DNA of 64,000 nt from Bacillus sp. OV166 (GCF_900177675.1 NZ_FXWM01000001.1:2861001-2925000); one strand, 5' to 3'. Shown: positions 17,619 through 26,400, numbered from the stretch's first letter. Numbers and translations: made by a program. The notes: generated by a model not told the origin, from the letters alone.

Positions 17619-18449
17619 ATGAAAGATGTTGTACTTTGGACAGGTGCTGGACAGATTGGCATGGCGATAGCTAGAAGAATCGGTTTTGGTAAGAGAATTA
17701 TTGTTGGTGATAAAAACCTAGATAATGCCAAAGCTATTGCAAAAATTATGGAAGAAGCAGGATTTGATGTCGAACCAGTCGAAACGGACATTTCCTCCAG
17801 AGAATCTATTTTAAATTTGATTGCAGAAGGTCAGAAGTATGGTGAAATCACTGCTCTTATCAATGCAGCTGGCGTATCACCTAGTCAGGCACCTATTGAA
17901 ACCATTTTGAAGGTGGATTTGTACGGAACGGCAGTATTACTGGAGGAAGTAGGAAAAGTTATAGCTCCTGGAGGTGTTGGTGTAACAATTTCCAGTCAGT
18001 CTGGACACAGAATGCCTCAATTGGGAACTGAAATTGACGAGCAGCTGGCAACGACACCAACTGACGAGCTCCTTAGTTTGGAATTCCTTCGGCCAGAAAA
18101 TATCAAGGATACGTTGCACGCTTATCAAATGGCGAAACGGTGCAATGTAAAGCGTGTTATGTTTGAATCTATACGCTGGGGAGAAAAAGACGCTCGTATC
18201 AATTCCATTTCTCCAGGGATTATCGTAACGCCGCTTGCTATAGACGAGTTCAATGGTCCAAAAGGAGAGTTCTATAAGAATATGTTTGCCAAGTGCCCTG
18301 CCCGACGACCTGGAACAGCTGATGAGGTTGCAAATGTGGCTGAGCTGCTGATGATGCCGCAGGGAGCTTTCATCACAGGGTCTGATTTCCTTATTGACGG
18401 TGGAGCGACGGCTTCCTATTTTTACGGACCACTAAAACCAGAAGAATAA
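17619..18449 (+). CDS. Short-chain dehydrogenase/reductase
   Basis: A 276-residue SDR with a variant cofactor motif TGAGQIG (residues 8-14), NAAG (82-85), a serine-rich strand VTISSQSGH and the catalytic Y169/K173 pair (YQMAK). It ends with the usual F-I-T-G-x-D-F-L-I-D-G-G loop. The insertion between NAAG and the active site is longer than in typical fatty-acid-type SDRs. It is cytosolic and NAD(P)-dependent; substrate unknown. The ribosome binding site AAGGAGGACA is strong. It is 50 bp behind the broken SDR and is probably expressed from the operator-controlled promoter at 16738. Confidence 0.9.
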   Translation: MKDVVLWTGAGQIGMAIARRIGFGKRIIVGDKNLDNAKAIAKIMEEAGFDVEPVETDISSRESILNLIAEGQKYGEITALINAAGVSPSQAPIETILKVDLYGTAVLLEEVGKVIAPGGVGVTISSQSGHRMPQLGTEIDEQLATTPTDELLSLEFLRPENIKDTLHAYQMAKRCNVKRVMFESIRWGEKDARINSISPGIIVTPLAIDEFNGPKGEFYKNMFAKCPARRPGTADEVANVAELLMMPQGAFITGSDFLIDGGATASYFYGPLKPEE

Positions 18450-18493
18450 TGACAAGAATCTCAAAATGCAGCCGCCTAATTAGAAATGAGGCT

Positions 18494-18744
18494 TGTCAGT
18501 CCCAGGAGAGAGGTATCGTACTACATTAGATACTCATCGAGATTCAGCTGCCATTATTGGCCTCAGACCTTGACTATACGAGTTTGTGGCCACGGTGGTT
18601 TACCTATGAAGATGAAATCAGATATGAGAACTCAGAATAGCGAACCATTTAAAGGACATGATGTATCTCGGCGGATTTGGTTGTTAAATTGGCTCTAACA
18701 CAGGAATGGAAGTTCGGAACAGCTTGGGTGTAAGCCAACCTTAA
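18494..18744 (+). pseudogene. Degraded NmrA-like gene (3' half)
   Basis: The sequence aligns by eye to 2923-3187 of the intact NmrA-like gene. Segments ASDLDYT, WFTYEDEIRYE, EPFKGHDVSRR, ADLVVKLALTQE and VRNSLGVSQP appear in order but in three different frames, with at least three indels and a stop. No start is present. It is a third copy of the family in advanced decay, located after the SDR gene. Confidence 0.88.
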
Positions 18745-18782
18745 TAATTAGGCTGAATTCTAGGTGAAGAAGGAGTAAGGAC

Positions 18783-19508
18783 ATGGAAAGGCCATATATT
18801 ATTTGTCACATGCTAACCTCATTGGATGGGAAAATCATTGGAGATTACTTGAAGGTGGAACGAGCAGCATTTTTTACAGACGAATACGAAAAAATTCATG
18901 GACGGTACGGATGTAAAGCATGGATGTGTGGCAGGGTTACCATGGAGGAACACTTTACTTTTGGAAATATATTAGATTTAGTACAAGAAGACATAGAAAC
19001 AATCCCTAGAATTGATTACGTAGCAAATAAAGATGCTAAAACATACGTCGTAGCAGTAGATCCCTCTGGGAAATTAGGCTGGACCGAAAATTCAATTGCA
19101 CCATGGAATGAGCATAAGTTTGAAGACCATATAGTAGAAGTCCTTACAGAGCAAGTATCTGATGCATACTTGGCTCATCTGAAAAAGATAGGAATTTCTT
19201 ATATTTTTGGTGGAAAAGAGCGATTAAACTTTAGTCTAGTAGTGGAAAAGCTAAAAAAGCTATTTTCCATCGATAAGTTAATGTTAGAAGGTGGAGGTTT
19301 TCTAAACGGCTCCTTTTTAAATGAAGGGTTAATTGATGAATTAAGCCTCGTTTTAGTTCCAATTGCAGATGCTGCATCCAACTCTGTGACACTATTTGAG
19401 ACGAGTTCTTATTTAAATAAAACTCAACCAGTAAATTTCTATTTAAAGGACATAGAAAAACTGGACCATGGTGGGTTATGGATGAAGTATGTTACAAAGC
19501 GGGATTAA
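18783..19508 (+). CDS. RibD C-terminal/dihydrofolate-reductase-like reductase
   Basis: A 241-residue protein of the RibD_C/DHFR superfamily: N-terminal YIICHMLTSLDGKIIGD, CKAWMCGRVTMEEHF, and a C-terminal GGGFLNGSFLNEGLIDELSL motif typical of pyrimidine-reductase-like enzymes that bind NADPH. Stand-alone members without the deaminase domain reduce unknown substrates and are not evidence of riboflavin synthesis here. The start is preceded by AGAAGGAGTAAGGAC. It is followed 36 bp downstream by a cupin gene, probably in the same transcript, which ends at the terminator at 19963. Confidence 0.87.
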   Translation: MERPYIICHMLTSLDGKIIGDYLKVERAAFFTDEYEKIHGRYGCKAWMCGRVTMEEHFTFGNILDLVQEDIETIPRIDYVANKDAKTYVVAVDPSGKLGWTENSIAPWNEHKFEDHIVEVLTEQVSDAYLAHLKKIGISYIFGGKERLNFSLVVEKLKKLFSIDKLMLEGGGFLNGSFLNEGLIDELSLVLVPIADAASNSVTLFETSSYLNKTQPVNFYLKDIEKLDHGGLWMKYVTKRD

Positions 19509-19544
19509 TAAAATTTTTACATTAAAAGAAAGTAGGAATTAAAA

Positions 19545-19940
19545 ATGAAAAATGAACAATTGAGTAATAGCACTATCTTTCCATTGGGACAAAAAGTTGA
19601 AGCAAACTTTATCGGTGCTGCATTTTTACAAATGGTATTTACCGATCCAAAACCACTCAACACATCAATCGGGAATGTAACCTTTGCACCAGGAGCCCGC
19701 AATAACTGGCACTCACACAAAGTTGGGCAAGTTTTGTTAGTTACTGGTGGTGAAGGTTGGTATCAGGAAGAGGGAAAACCAGCTCGTTTGCTCAAAACGG
19801 GGGATGTGGTCAACATTTCGCCGAATGTGAAACATTGGCATGGTGCCACAAAAGACAGTTGGTTTGTACACTTAGCAATGACACCAGGGGAAACTGAATG
19901 GTTACAACCTGTTGATGACGAATGGTATAATAAATTATGA
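19545..19940 (+). CDS. Cupin-domain protein
   Basis: A 131-residue single-domain cupin. The metal-binding histidines are visible: H56 and H58 in motif 1 (NNWHSHKVGQVLLVTGGEG, with Q62 in place of the usual Glu) and H97/H99 in motif 2 (ISPNVKHWHG). It resembles the small cupins often found near carboxymuconolactone decarboxylase-like proteins and reductases. It may be a metal-dependent isomerase or decarboxylase; substrate unknown. The ribosome binding site AAGTAGGAA is moderate. Probable operon with the RibD_C gene. Confidence 0.9.
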   Translation: MKNEQLSNSTIFPLGQKVEANFIGAAFLQMVFTDPKPLNTSIGNVTFAPGARNNWHSHKVGQVLLVTGGEGWYQEEGKPARLLKTGDVVNISPNVKHWHGATKDSWFVHLAMTPGETEWLQPVDDEWYNKL

Positions 19941-19962
19941 ATCGAATTTATATATTAAAAGG

Positions 19963-19996
19963 AAGCCGATTTCCATATGTGGAGTTCGGCTTTTAT
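19963..19996 (+). terminator. Rho-independent terminator
   Basis: Stem AAGCCGA / TCGGCTT with additional TCC/GGA pairing inside. It ends the RibD_C-cupin transcript. Confidence 0.82.
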
Positions 19997-20057
19997 CTAT
20001 AACTTTGTGAAGGTTTGTACTTAAACTGGAAGGTTAGTATTGGGATAAAATAGGACT

Positions 20058-20097
20058 ACAAATTAGACATGTCCAATTTGTATGGTCCCTTTATAAT
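20058..20097 (+). promoter_or_regulatory. 24-bp palindromic operator and -10 box
   Basis: Arms ACAAATT and AATTTGT enclose the core GACATGTC (20058-20081) with one non-pairing position. A TATAAT box lies at 20092-20097. The gene it once served (20101-20343) looks truncated. The regulator is unknown and unlike the TGAACAA operator of the island. Confidence 0.65.
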
Positions 20098-20100
20098 TAA

Positions 20101-20343
20101 CTATTTTACTTTAATAACCTAAATATAAATTGGGCTTATCTTCTATTCAATGAAACTTCTGATGAAGAAGTCAAGGAAATGGCAAAAAGACTATTAAATG
20201 GAGACTTAGTCGTAAAAGATTTACAGAGTATGGATAAAATTAAGATTCACTTTAGATCTGTAAAGAAAAAACGGAGGAAAGGTTTTATAAATTATAAAGA
20301 ACTCAATAAGTTTGTAGAGGAATACTTGTCATTAGACGATTGA
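20101..20343 (+). pseudogene. Open reading frame remnant without a start
   Basis: An in-frame reading (LNINWAYLLFNETSDEEVKE ... ELNKFVEEYLSLDD) runs from just after the stop at 20098 to TGA at 20341, with coding-like composition but no start codon or ribosome binding site near its beginning. The first ATG is 25 codons in. Probably the 3' end of a helical protein whose front was deleted. Family not recognised. Confidence 0.5.
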
Positions 20344-20432
20344 GGAAAACAAAATATACTTCTAGGTTATTTTACGGAAGACGTGTATTTAGCAATTAAA
20401 AAATGCTGTTTATGCATTTTTGAATTTAAAAA

Positions 20433-20490
20433 AGCCCAAAAGATGCATGTAATGTATAAAAAACTCGCATCTTTTAGGCTCATTATTTTT
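20433..20490. terminator. Terminator-like hairpin
   Basis: Arms AGCCCAAAAGATGC (20433-20446) and GCATCTTTTAGGCT (20467-20480) with one mismatch and T-rich flanks on both sides. Confidence 0.75.
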
Positions 20491-20583
20491 ACTCCTTATT
20501 GTGGTAAAGCAACCATTTATGTTGGACGGACTTTAGGTCATAGTTTTATTATTTCTAAAAAGGCAAAACCCCATTGTCGTTAA

Positions 20584-20991
20584 TCTTTTTCCACTCCTGA
20601 GCTTCTATATCTAAAACTTGTTGCTTTCTCTGCATTTTTAAAGGAAAATGAAAAACCACAAATTGAAAAAATAAACATTAATCAACTTAATCCAATGATT
20701 GATAATGATGGAAATTATCTTGTATATTCTATCTTCCCATTTAACCCAGATAAAAAGTTTGAGATTTTTACTGTAGACCTAAAACCAGGATTTAGTCATA
20801 TATCTGAAAAACATATTGGTGAGGAATATGTACTTATACAACGAGGTAAACTTACAATCGAAGTCCAAGGTGAGAAGTTTGTATTAGACCCTGATGAGTC
20901 GATTAAATTTAATGCAAATACTGAACACATTTATATAAACTCTTCGGATGAAATGGTTAGATTCTACATAATTATCTTTTATCCCGACTAA
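20584..20991 (+). pseudogene. N-terminally truncated XRE-cupin type regulator
   Basis: The frame from 20584 reads STPELLYLKLVAF...FLKENEKPQIEK and then a full small cupin (FSHISEKHIGEEYVLIQRGK and the second motif NANTEHIYIN). That order matches the end of an XRE helix-turn-helix followed by the C-terminal cupin of XRE-cupin regulators. An in-frame TAA at 20581 and the missing HTH show that the N-terminus is lost. An internal ATG at 20695 could still give a 98-residue cupin protein, but no ribosome binding site precedes it. Confidence 0.7.
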
Positions 20992-21110
20992 TATATATGT
21001 CTTTTTTCTAGGTTGAATTGAAGAAAAGTTGTGTAAACGATACACAACCTTTCTTTAACTAACCTGCCAGTTACTTCGATAAGAAGAAAAGAATCGCCGC
21101 ATAACCCCAT

Positions 21111-22118
21111 TTATTCACCTACTAAGCCATCACCATCTCGATCATCCATATATTTATAGAGCCATGAATCCCGTGTAATTGGCATTTTAAAGCCAGCAGC
21201 TTTAGCTTCAGAGATCGTAACTTGTCCATTATGATTGGTATCTACCTTACTAACATCTTCATCACTACTTACCGTTTGGTTTGCTGGTACATTGTTTGTT
21301 TTCGGTGGCGTACTCTTAGTACCTGTTGTTGCCCCTAAATTTTTGTTCACTTCATCTGGGTTTACATTGTCAAATTCATCTGTAATTGTTCTGCCCTGAA
21401 TTTTGTATGTGAATTTATAATGGTTCGGAATTTGCGTCTGAGTATTTGGATATTGAATCACTGCTACGAAATCTGTACAACCTCCTGCATCTCGAATCAC
21501 TTTTTCCATATAAGCTTGGTCGCCGTGCCTATTGAGAGTGCTGTCTTGAGGTGTAATGTTATAGGCATTTGATACTCCCCCAAGCGAGTCAGCAATCACA
21601 TGTCCTTTATCCAAGGTTGGACTCTCTGTACCAGGAACATTTGCTTCATCAGAGTAATATCTACCTGATGACGTAACATGTTCAGTATTCGAATTTTGAA
21701 GTGTTATATTTTTTGCCTCAACACGAATTAACTGACCGTATTCATTTGTAAAAGCCCAATATTCTCTGTCACCAAACCCAACATCAACTCTGACATTTGG
21801 CTTTCTATAACCTGACATATCTCCGCCATCTACTTCAATTAGTGTATATTTACTGTAGTCAAAGTCACCATTAACACTTGTTATCGTTGGTGTACTAGTG
21901 GCAGGAACACTTGGACTGACTGAACTTTCAGTAGTCGTTTTTTCCGCTTCATCGTCAGGTGTACTTTTTTTGCTTTCAACAGTGGCTGCTTTCTTTTTGC
22001 TTACTTCTTGAGTTTTATTTTTTGGGGCATTTTCCTCTTTGCTAGTTGTTTCATTTGATGAACAAGCTGCAAGGAAAACTAATAAAAACGCAATAAATAA
22101 GTAGGTTAATTTCTTCAT
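21111..22118 (-). CDS. Lipoprotein DNA/RNA non-specific endonuclease with Excalibur-like tail
   Basis: A 335-residue exported lipoprotein. A signal peptide with lipobox LAAC (C19) anchors it outside the membrane; a Ser/Thr/Lys/Glu-rich linker (20-80) follows. The nuclease domain (about 95-245) has the D170-K-G-H173 core and NITPQDSTLN of the Endonuclea_NS_2 family. The C-terminus has a DTNHNGQVTISEA EF-hand-like loop (293-305) and a final DDRDGDGLVGE Excalibur-type calcium motif. The start at 22118 is chosen for AAAGGGGAC upstream and the signal peptide. Likely role: extracellular DNA degradation or nutrient scavenging; a toxin role is possible but no immunity gene is adjacent. Confidence 0.87.
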   Translation of the reverse strand: MKKLTYLFIAFLLVFLAACSSNETTSKEENAPKNKTQEVSKKKAATVESKKSTPDDEAEKTTTESSVSPSVPATSTPTITSVNGDFDYSKYTLIEVDGGDMSGYRKPNVRVDVGFGDREYWAFTNEYGQLIRVEAKNITLQNSNTEHVTSSGRYYSDEANVPGTESPTLDKGHVIADSLGGVSNAYNITPQDSTLNRHGDQAYMEKVIRDAGGCTDFVAVIQYPNTQTQIPNHYKFTYKIQGRTITDEFDNVNPDEVNKNLGATTGTKSTPPKTNNVPANQTVSSDEDVSKVDTNHNGQVTISEAKAAGFKMPITRDSWLYKYMDDRDGDGLVGE

Positions 22119-22687
22119 AAATTGTCCCCTTTTTGTAAACATTTGTAGAAATACCAATACTATTATACTGCTAAAATACTTCAAAAAACGAATAAATTTA
22201 TATTCCCCATTTGATAATCCTTAATGTTATTAACCTAGTTATGGTAAAACTCCTTATTCCATTAGACTGCCCCTTTAGTACAACAAGGAAAAAGACCGCT
22301 GCAGCGATCATCAACTTTAGCTAATGCACCCCTTAGTTGTAAAACATTATTTAAATATCACCTTTTTAAAATAGACCTTTGGGGAGGACCATAGGATTGT
22401 TCTCCCTGAAAATATACTAGTTTATTGGGGATACAAGAAATGATAAATGGCATCCCACACCATATTAATTTCTCTAATGCTTCAGCGAGCAGCAACTCTT
22501 TCCCGTCCATATCATAGACAGACAAATTAGAATTTGAAGAGATAAAGAAATCAATGTATTAAGATGGATAATGGGCAAAGTAAATTAATGCATTACAAGA
22601 GCAAGAGGGTGTAAATGGATGCTATATTATACATAAGTATTCGATAGATCGTTATGTCTATATTAAAAATGGGGGAGTCTTGAAAAC
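22119..22687. other. Intergenic region with one dispersed repeat copy
   Basis: No convincing gene. A copy of the GTTAGTT-box hairpin repeat (CTGCCCCTTTAGTACAACAA ... GCACCCCTTAGTTGT) occupies 22251-22341. The last 120 bp carry the start region of the next gene. Confidence 0.6.
22251..22341. repeat. Dispersed hairpin repeat, copy 1
   Basis: ACTGCCCCTTTAGT box, a GACCGCTGCAGCGATC hairpin, then GCACCCCTTAGTTG. Same layout as seven further copies in this window. Confidence 0.7.
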
Positions 22688-23704
22688 ATGGAAAACGTAT
22701 CATTGCCTATTGGAACGAAAAACGGATGTTTTACTATAATCGGGGGTTTTGAAGAATATCAAGAAAAAGTTACTAAAAAAAGAATTGAAGAGTTAGAACA
22801 AGACAAGCAAAAGTTTATAAATGGGGAAAAAAATCCTAATAATAATTTTGAATCTGTAGAAACTTTTGATAAATGGATACAAGATTGTAAGTCTCGAAAG
22901 AAATACAAATGTCAGTGTAAATGTGGAAGAATAGTTTATTTAAGTGAAAGTGCTTTATTTTTCAAGAAACGGAGAGATTGTGAAGGAATTGGAGAGATAG
23001 GAGAACAAAAAAATTGTGCGTTAAAGCAAGAGCGTGAGAAAAAGAGATTAGCTTCATATCCCAGGGTAAAGGATAAAAGCTATGATATTGATTATTCCAA
23101 TACCATACATGAATCATTAGAGATATTAGAATGTATTAATGAAAATTATGAAGAAGGGTTTGTTGTAATTGATAGAAGAAAAAAGAATGGTGTCGAATGT
23201 AAAGTATTTAAACTATATAATTGTCGTTGCTATTTGTGCGGCAAAGAATATCAATATAAATCATCAGATTTTGAAATAAAAATTGATGCATACGGACGTA
23301 GAGCGACAGAAGGATATTATTGTGATACTTGTTGTGACTGTCATAACATTTCATCATTTCAATGGCGAACTATAAAAATATTGAGAGAACATAATGTGGC
23401 ATATAGAGTTGAAGTTTCGTTTCAAGACCTATATGGTGTAGGGCATAAGAAATTGTTGCGTTATGATTTTGCTGTTCTCGGTTCAGATGACAGTATTAAA
23501 TGTCTTATTGAATGTCAAGGTGAACAGCATTATAAGCCTGTAGCTGAGTTCGGTGGTGTTTCACAATATGAGTCTCAATTAAAGAATGACGAATTAAAAC
23601 GTATTTATGCCAAGTCACATAATATACCTTTATTTGAAATTCCGTATACTTGTAATACATACGAAAAGGAAATAAAATTTCTTAAAACTGCTGGAATTAT
23701 TTAA
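22688..23704 (+). CDS. Zinc-knuckle protein with EDxHD/VSR-like nuclease domain
   Basis: A 338-residue protein. Cysteine clusters C75/C77/C79, C179/C181/C184 and C212/C215/C216/C218 suggest two or three zinc-binding knuckles. The C-terminal 120 residues carry E242, D260 (RYDF), E275/H281 (IECQGEQHY) and D301 in the order seen in EDxHD homing endonucleases (the I-Bth0305I family, VSR fold). The pattern also occurs in phage and prophage stand-alone nucleases. The ribosome binding site GGGGGAG is 9-11 bases upstream. It stands alone, flanked by repeats and followed by a terminator. Likely a homing or phage-derived endonuclease; no host intron is visible. Confidence 0.7.
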   Translation: MENVSLPIGTKNGCFTIIGGFEEYQEKVTKKRIEELEQDKQKFINGEKNPNNNFESVETFDKWIQDCKSRKKYKCQCKCGRIVYLSESALFFKKRRDCEGIGEIGEQKNCALKQEREKKRLASYPRVKDKSYDIDYSNTIHESLEILECINENYEEGFVVIDRRKKNGVECKVFKLYNCRCYLCGKEYQYKSSDFEIKIDAYGRRATEGYYCDTCCDCHNISSFQWRTIKILREHNVAYRVEVSFQDLYGVGHKKLLRYDFAVLGSDDSIKCLIECQGEQHYKPVAEFGGVSQYESQLKNDELKRIYAKSHNIPLFEIPYTCNTYEKEIKFLKTAGII

Positions 23705-23730
23705 TCGGTGAGTTTGATTTGAAAGTACAT

Positions 23731-23754
23731 AAGACACTTAGGTGTCTTTTTTTT
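23731..23754 (+). terminator. Rho-independent terminator
   Basis: Stem AAGACAC / GTGTCTT followed by eight T. The flank resembles that after 29917. Confidence 0.88.
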
Positions 23755-23793
23755 ATATCATCGTCAATTTCCCAGTCACACCTAATTGTTATT

Positions 23794-23897
23794 TCTTCCA
23801 CTGACCTGCACGTTAGCTTTATAATTTCCACAAAAATAGCGTTAATCCTTCTTGAATTAACGCACCCGATAGTTTAAGTACAAAAATTCACAAACTT
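23794..23897. repeat. Dispersed hairpin repeat, copy 2
   Basis: CTGACCTGCACGTTAGCTTT box, hairpin GCGTTAATCC/GAATTAACGC, then GCACCCGATAGTTTAAG and a conserved TTCACAAACTT tail. A half copy follows at 23907-23933. Confidence 0.78.
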
Positions 23898-23955
23898 AGG
23901 TTTATTACAGGAATGCTGCCTCGTTAGTGACATATCGAAACGGCTTTCATTTTAA

Positions 23956-24330
23956 CTACTCTTCAGTAGCTTCAATATATTGTTCATACCATTCTTTTCC
24001 CGTTGACCATTCTTTTACTGGATTTTTTTCACCTAAAATTTTTGAACACGCAGATGCCATTATGTACTCCTCCAATCCATCCTCATTGCTTTTGGCAAAC
24101 TTGTTTAAAAAATGGTTAAGAGCGATATGCTTTTGTTCAACAATATTATTAAATTCATTTTTATGAGCGTTAATATAATCATTTGGGTTTGAAGACAATT
24201 TGCTAACATCACTTGGAGTTACCATTTTCTCCAAGTCTCTTTCAACTTGTTGAATAATGTCCATTTTTTTTTCAGCAGAAGTACAAGCAGTTAATGCAAG
24301 TAATATACAAATCACAAATAGTTTTCTCAA
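23956..24330 (-). CDS. Small lipoprotein of unknown function
   Basis: A protein of about 124 residues with a signal peptide and lipobox LTAC right after a TTG start that is preceded by AAGGAGTGG. The mature part is helical and charged (KKMDIIQQVERDLEKMV...). It carries two scattered cysteines at most and no recognised catalytic motif. The ORF is open upstream, but the TTG at 24330 gives a proper signal peptide. The Bacillus genome background contains many such lipoproteins; function unknown. Confidence 0.72.
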   Translation of the reverse strand: MRKLFVICILLALTACTSAEKKMDIIQQVERDLEKMVTPSDVSKLSSNPNDYINAHKNEFNNIVEQKHIALNHFLNKFAKSNEDGLEEYIMASACSKILGEKNPVKEWSTGKEWYEQYIEATEE

Positions 24331-24363
24331 TAAAAACCACTCCTTATTTTCTGGTTCCTCATT

Positions 24364-24466
24364 AAGCAAACCTGCCCTTAAGTTAAATAAGGATATTCTA
24401 CAAAAAGAGCGATAATCCTCCTGGATTATCGCACCCGTTACTTTAAGTGAATTTTTTCACAAACGG
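24364..24466. repeat. Dispersed hairpin repeat, copy 3
   Basis: Box CCTGCCCTTAAGTTAAATAA, perfect hairpin GCGATAATCC/GGATTATCGC (24409-24432), then GCACCCGTTACTTTAAG and TTCACAAAC. Confidence 0.8.
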
Positions 24467-24501
24467 ATGAAGTATCCTAAAATACAAGATTCCTTTTGAC
24501 T

Positions 24502-24873
24502 TTAAAATTTATTAATATTATGAACCTTTTTTGCTAAAATCATTGCTATGTACTGAGGAATTAAATTCAATAGACTTACTACTATTATTAGTTGAGAAGA
24601 AGAAAATGGTTTAAAGTAACCACCATCCCACATTTCTGTATCCGACATACCTCCATTAAAATAAAACGAAACCATCATAGATAACATATTTCCAATTATA
24701 AAGGGGATGAAATTGCAAAAATATTTCACAAGGAATGCAAGAAGGGAGGTTGCCACAATCATTATAAGATAACCTATCATAGAACGGTTAGCAAAGTCTT
24801 GTTTCATAGAAAAGTATACAAATGGAAAACAGTATAAAATAACTAAAAAGATACCAATGCTTATTTTTTTCAA
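24502..24873 (-). CDS. Four-helix membrane protein of unknown function
   Basis: A 123-residue protein with a TTG start behind AGGGGG. Hydrophobic segments lie at about 5-22, 34-50, 55-72 and 93-113. No charged catalytic motif stands out. It is flanked on both sides by dispersed repeats, so it is probably monocistronic. Family not recognised. Confidence 0.65.
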   Translation of the reverse strand: MKKISIGIFLVILYCFPFVYFSMKQDFANRSMIGYLIMIVATSLLAFLVKYFCNFIPFIIGNMLSMMVSFYFNGGMSDTEMWDGGYFKPFSSSQLIIVVSLLNLIPQYIAMILAKKVHNINKF

Positions 24874-24965
24874 ATTTAGAACCCCCTATGTTTTAAAAAC
24901 ACTAATGTGTAATATTACACTAATTGTAACATAAGGTTCATTCGTTTAATACAAAAATTTCCGTA

Positions 24966-25065
24966 TTCTTATTCAACTAAACTGCCCCATTAGTGCAATA
25001 AGAAAAAGGGATAGCCACAGCCATCCCGATCCTTAACTCTTGCACCCTTTAGTTGAATAAGGATG
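24966..25065. repeat. Dispersed hairpin repeat, copy 4
   Basis: AACTAAACTGCCCCATTAGT box, hairpin GGGATAGC/GCCATCCC, then GCACCCTTTAGTTGAATAAG. Confidence 0.78.
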
Positions 25066-25067
25066 AT

Positions 25068-26018
25068 TTAAATTTTTAATCCCTTAAGATTATTCTCAAA
25101 TACAAAGCCTTTTGACCAAGTACCAACAAGAAAATAAGTATCATCTTTGCTAAATTCTGCAAAACAGGTGTATTCCAATTCTTCAATTTGGATAGGGGTT
25201 AAGTCTTCAAATCCTAATATAAAGACCCTATCACTTGAAGTGAGAACAATGTAACTGCCATCGTTAGAAGCAGCTATATGGACAAAATACTCATCGGTAC
25301 TTTGAACTCCATTTTCGGTTAAATTTACTTTTTTTAAGACGGTTTTTAATTCAGCGTCCATAATTGTTAATTCATAGTCCTTATGAACAAAAATATAAAC
25401 TTGATGAACTGGCTCATAATAAACCAAATCCCAATTTGTTAATCCTAGATTTTCCACAATAGAATAAGATCGTTCTACCGAAGGGTCTACAACCTTAACT
25501 AACTTATATTTTAAATAACCTTTTACCCCTTCCAAATAACTTAAGGTAAATAAATAGGAATTATCATATGGTATAGACTGATTAAATTCAATATGTGTTC
25601 CCTCAAGTTCTGTTAAGATTTCATAATTCCCTGTTTCTATGTTAAGAGCACAAACCTGTTTTCGATCGTTAATTTTAAGGACATCTAGAATAGTAAATGG
25701 TTTATTTAACAGTGCAAAATTCCCTTCCTCTATCTGAAAAGACTTTCTAGATTTAATGGTCTTAATAAGTAGAAAATTTTTAGTATCGTAAACACAGATT
25801 GTGCCAACTGTGTTTTTTATGTAAAGAAGTTCGTCATTTTTTGAAAAGTGGAGAGTGTCTGGATTATTGGGCTTTGTAAGCTCTATAACTTTTTCCCAAG
25901 TCTCGGTTTCAAAAATGACAGTTTTTCCACCCATTGTATGACACAATAACCTTTTGTCATTCGATAGCACTATTTCATAAGAAGTTTTTAAATTCTTTAT
26001 TAGGTTCATTTGAAACAC
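25068..26018 (-). CDS. Beta-propeller (WD40/YVTN-like) protein
   Basis: A 316-residue protein made of repeated four-strand blades, each with motifs such as LLCHTMGGKTVIFETETW, ELLYIKNTVGTICVYDTK and TYFLVGTWSKGFVFEN. This is a WD40-like or lactonase-type propeller without signal peptide or membrane segment, so it is cytosolic. Such proteins usually act as scaffolds. The GTG start is placed seven bases after GGAGG; an ATG three codons later is less well spaced. No partner is suggested by the neighbours. Confidence 0.75.
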   Translation of the reverse strand: MFQMNLIKNLKTSYEIVLSNDKRLLCHTMGGKTVIFETETWEKVIELTKPNNPDTLHFSKNDELLYIKNTVGTICVYDTKNFLLIKTIKSRKSFQIEEGNFALLNKPFTILDVLKINDRKQVCALNIETGNYEILTELEGTHIEFNQSIPYDNSYLFTLSYLEGVKGYLKYKLVKVVDPSVERSYSIVENLGLTNWDLVYYEPVHQVYIFVHKDYELTIMDAELKTVLKKVNLTENGVQSTDEYFVHIAASNDGSYIVLTSSDRVFILGFEDLTPIQIEELEYTCFAEFSKDDTYFLVGTWSKGFVFENNLKGLKI

Positions 26019-26059
26019 AAATTCGCCTCCAATTTAGTTTCACCATTATCTTTCTTGAT

Positions 26060-26144
26060 CTATCCAGCTCCGTTACTTCAATAATAAAAGCTGCCGAGAA
26101 TGGCAGCTGATCCTTAACTAAAGCACCCGTTAGGTGAACAAGAT
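26060..26144. repeat. Dispersed hairpin repeat, copy 5
   Basis: CAGCTCCGTTACTTCAATAA box, hairpin AGCTGCC/GGCAGCT, then GCACCCGTTAGGTGAACAAG. Confidence 0.78.
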
Positions 26145-26162
26145 TTTAACAATGCATAAGTC

Positions 26163-26345
26163 TTATCTTTCAGACTTCTTTTTAAAAACAAAGAAAATCA
26201 ATAAACAAATGACCAAATATATTAATGCTTGACCACCTAAATCTTCGCTAAGAAAATTGTGGATACCATTGGCACGAAGTATGAAACGAATAACAACGGA
26301 AAGAATTGCAGCGATAAATATAGAAATAAAGACTCTTTTGCCCAT
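26163..26345 (-). CDS. Two-helix membrane protein of 60 residues
   Basis: MGKRVFISIFIAAILSVVIR begins a first hydrophobic helix; a second (ALIYLVICLLIFFVF) precedes a basic tail KKKSER. Compatible with a small membrane protein of the Bacillus hypothetical type. The ribosome binding site AGTGAG is weak. Function unknown. Confidence 0.6.
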   Translation of the reverse strand: MGKRVFISIFIAAILSVVIRFILRANGIHNFLSEDLGGQALIYLVICLLIFFVFKKKSER

Positions 26346-26400
26346 AAAATTTCACTCACTTTTTGGTATTTTATCTTAAATAAATATTATACCATTCCTT

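Noticed and set aside
20383..20583. A 66-codon open frame on the plus strand
   Set aside because: It spans a terminator hairpin, has no ribosome binding site and a composition unlike neighbouring genes.
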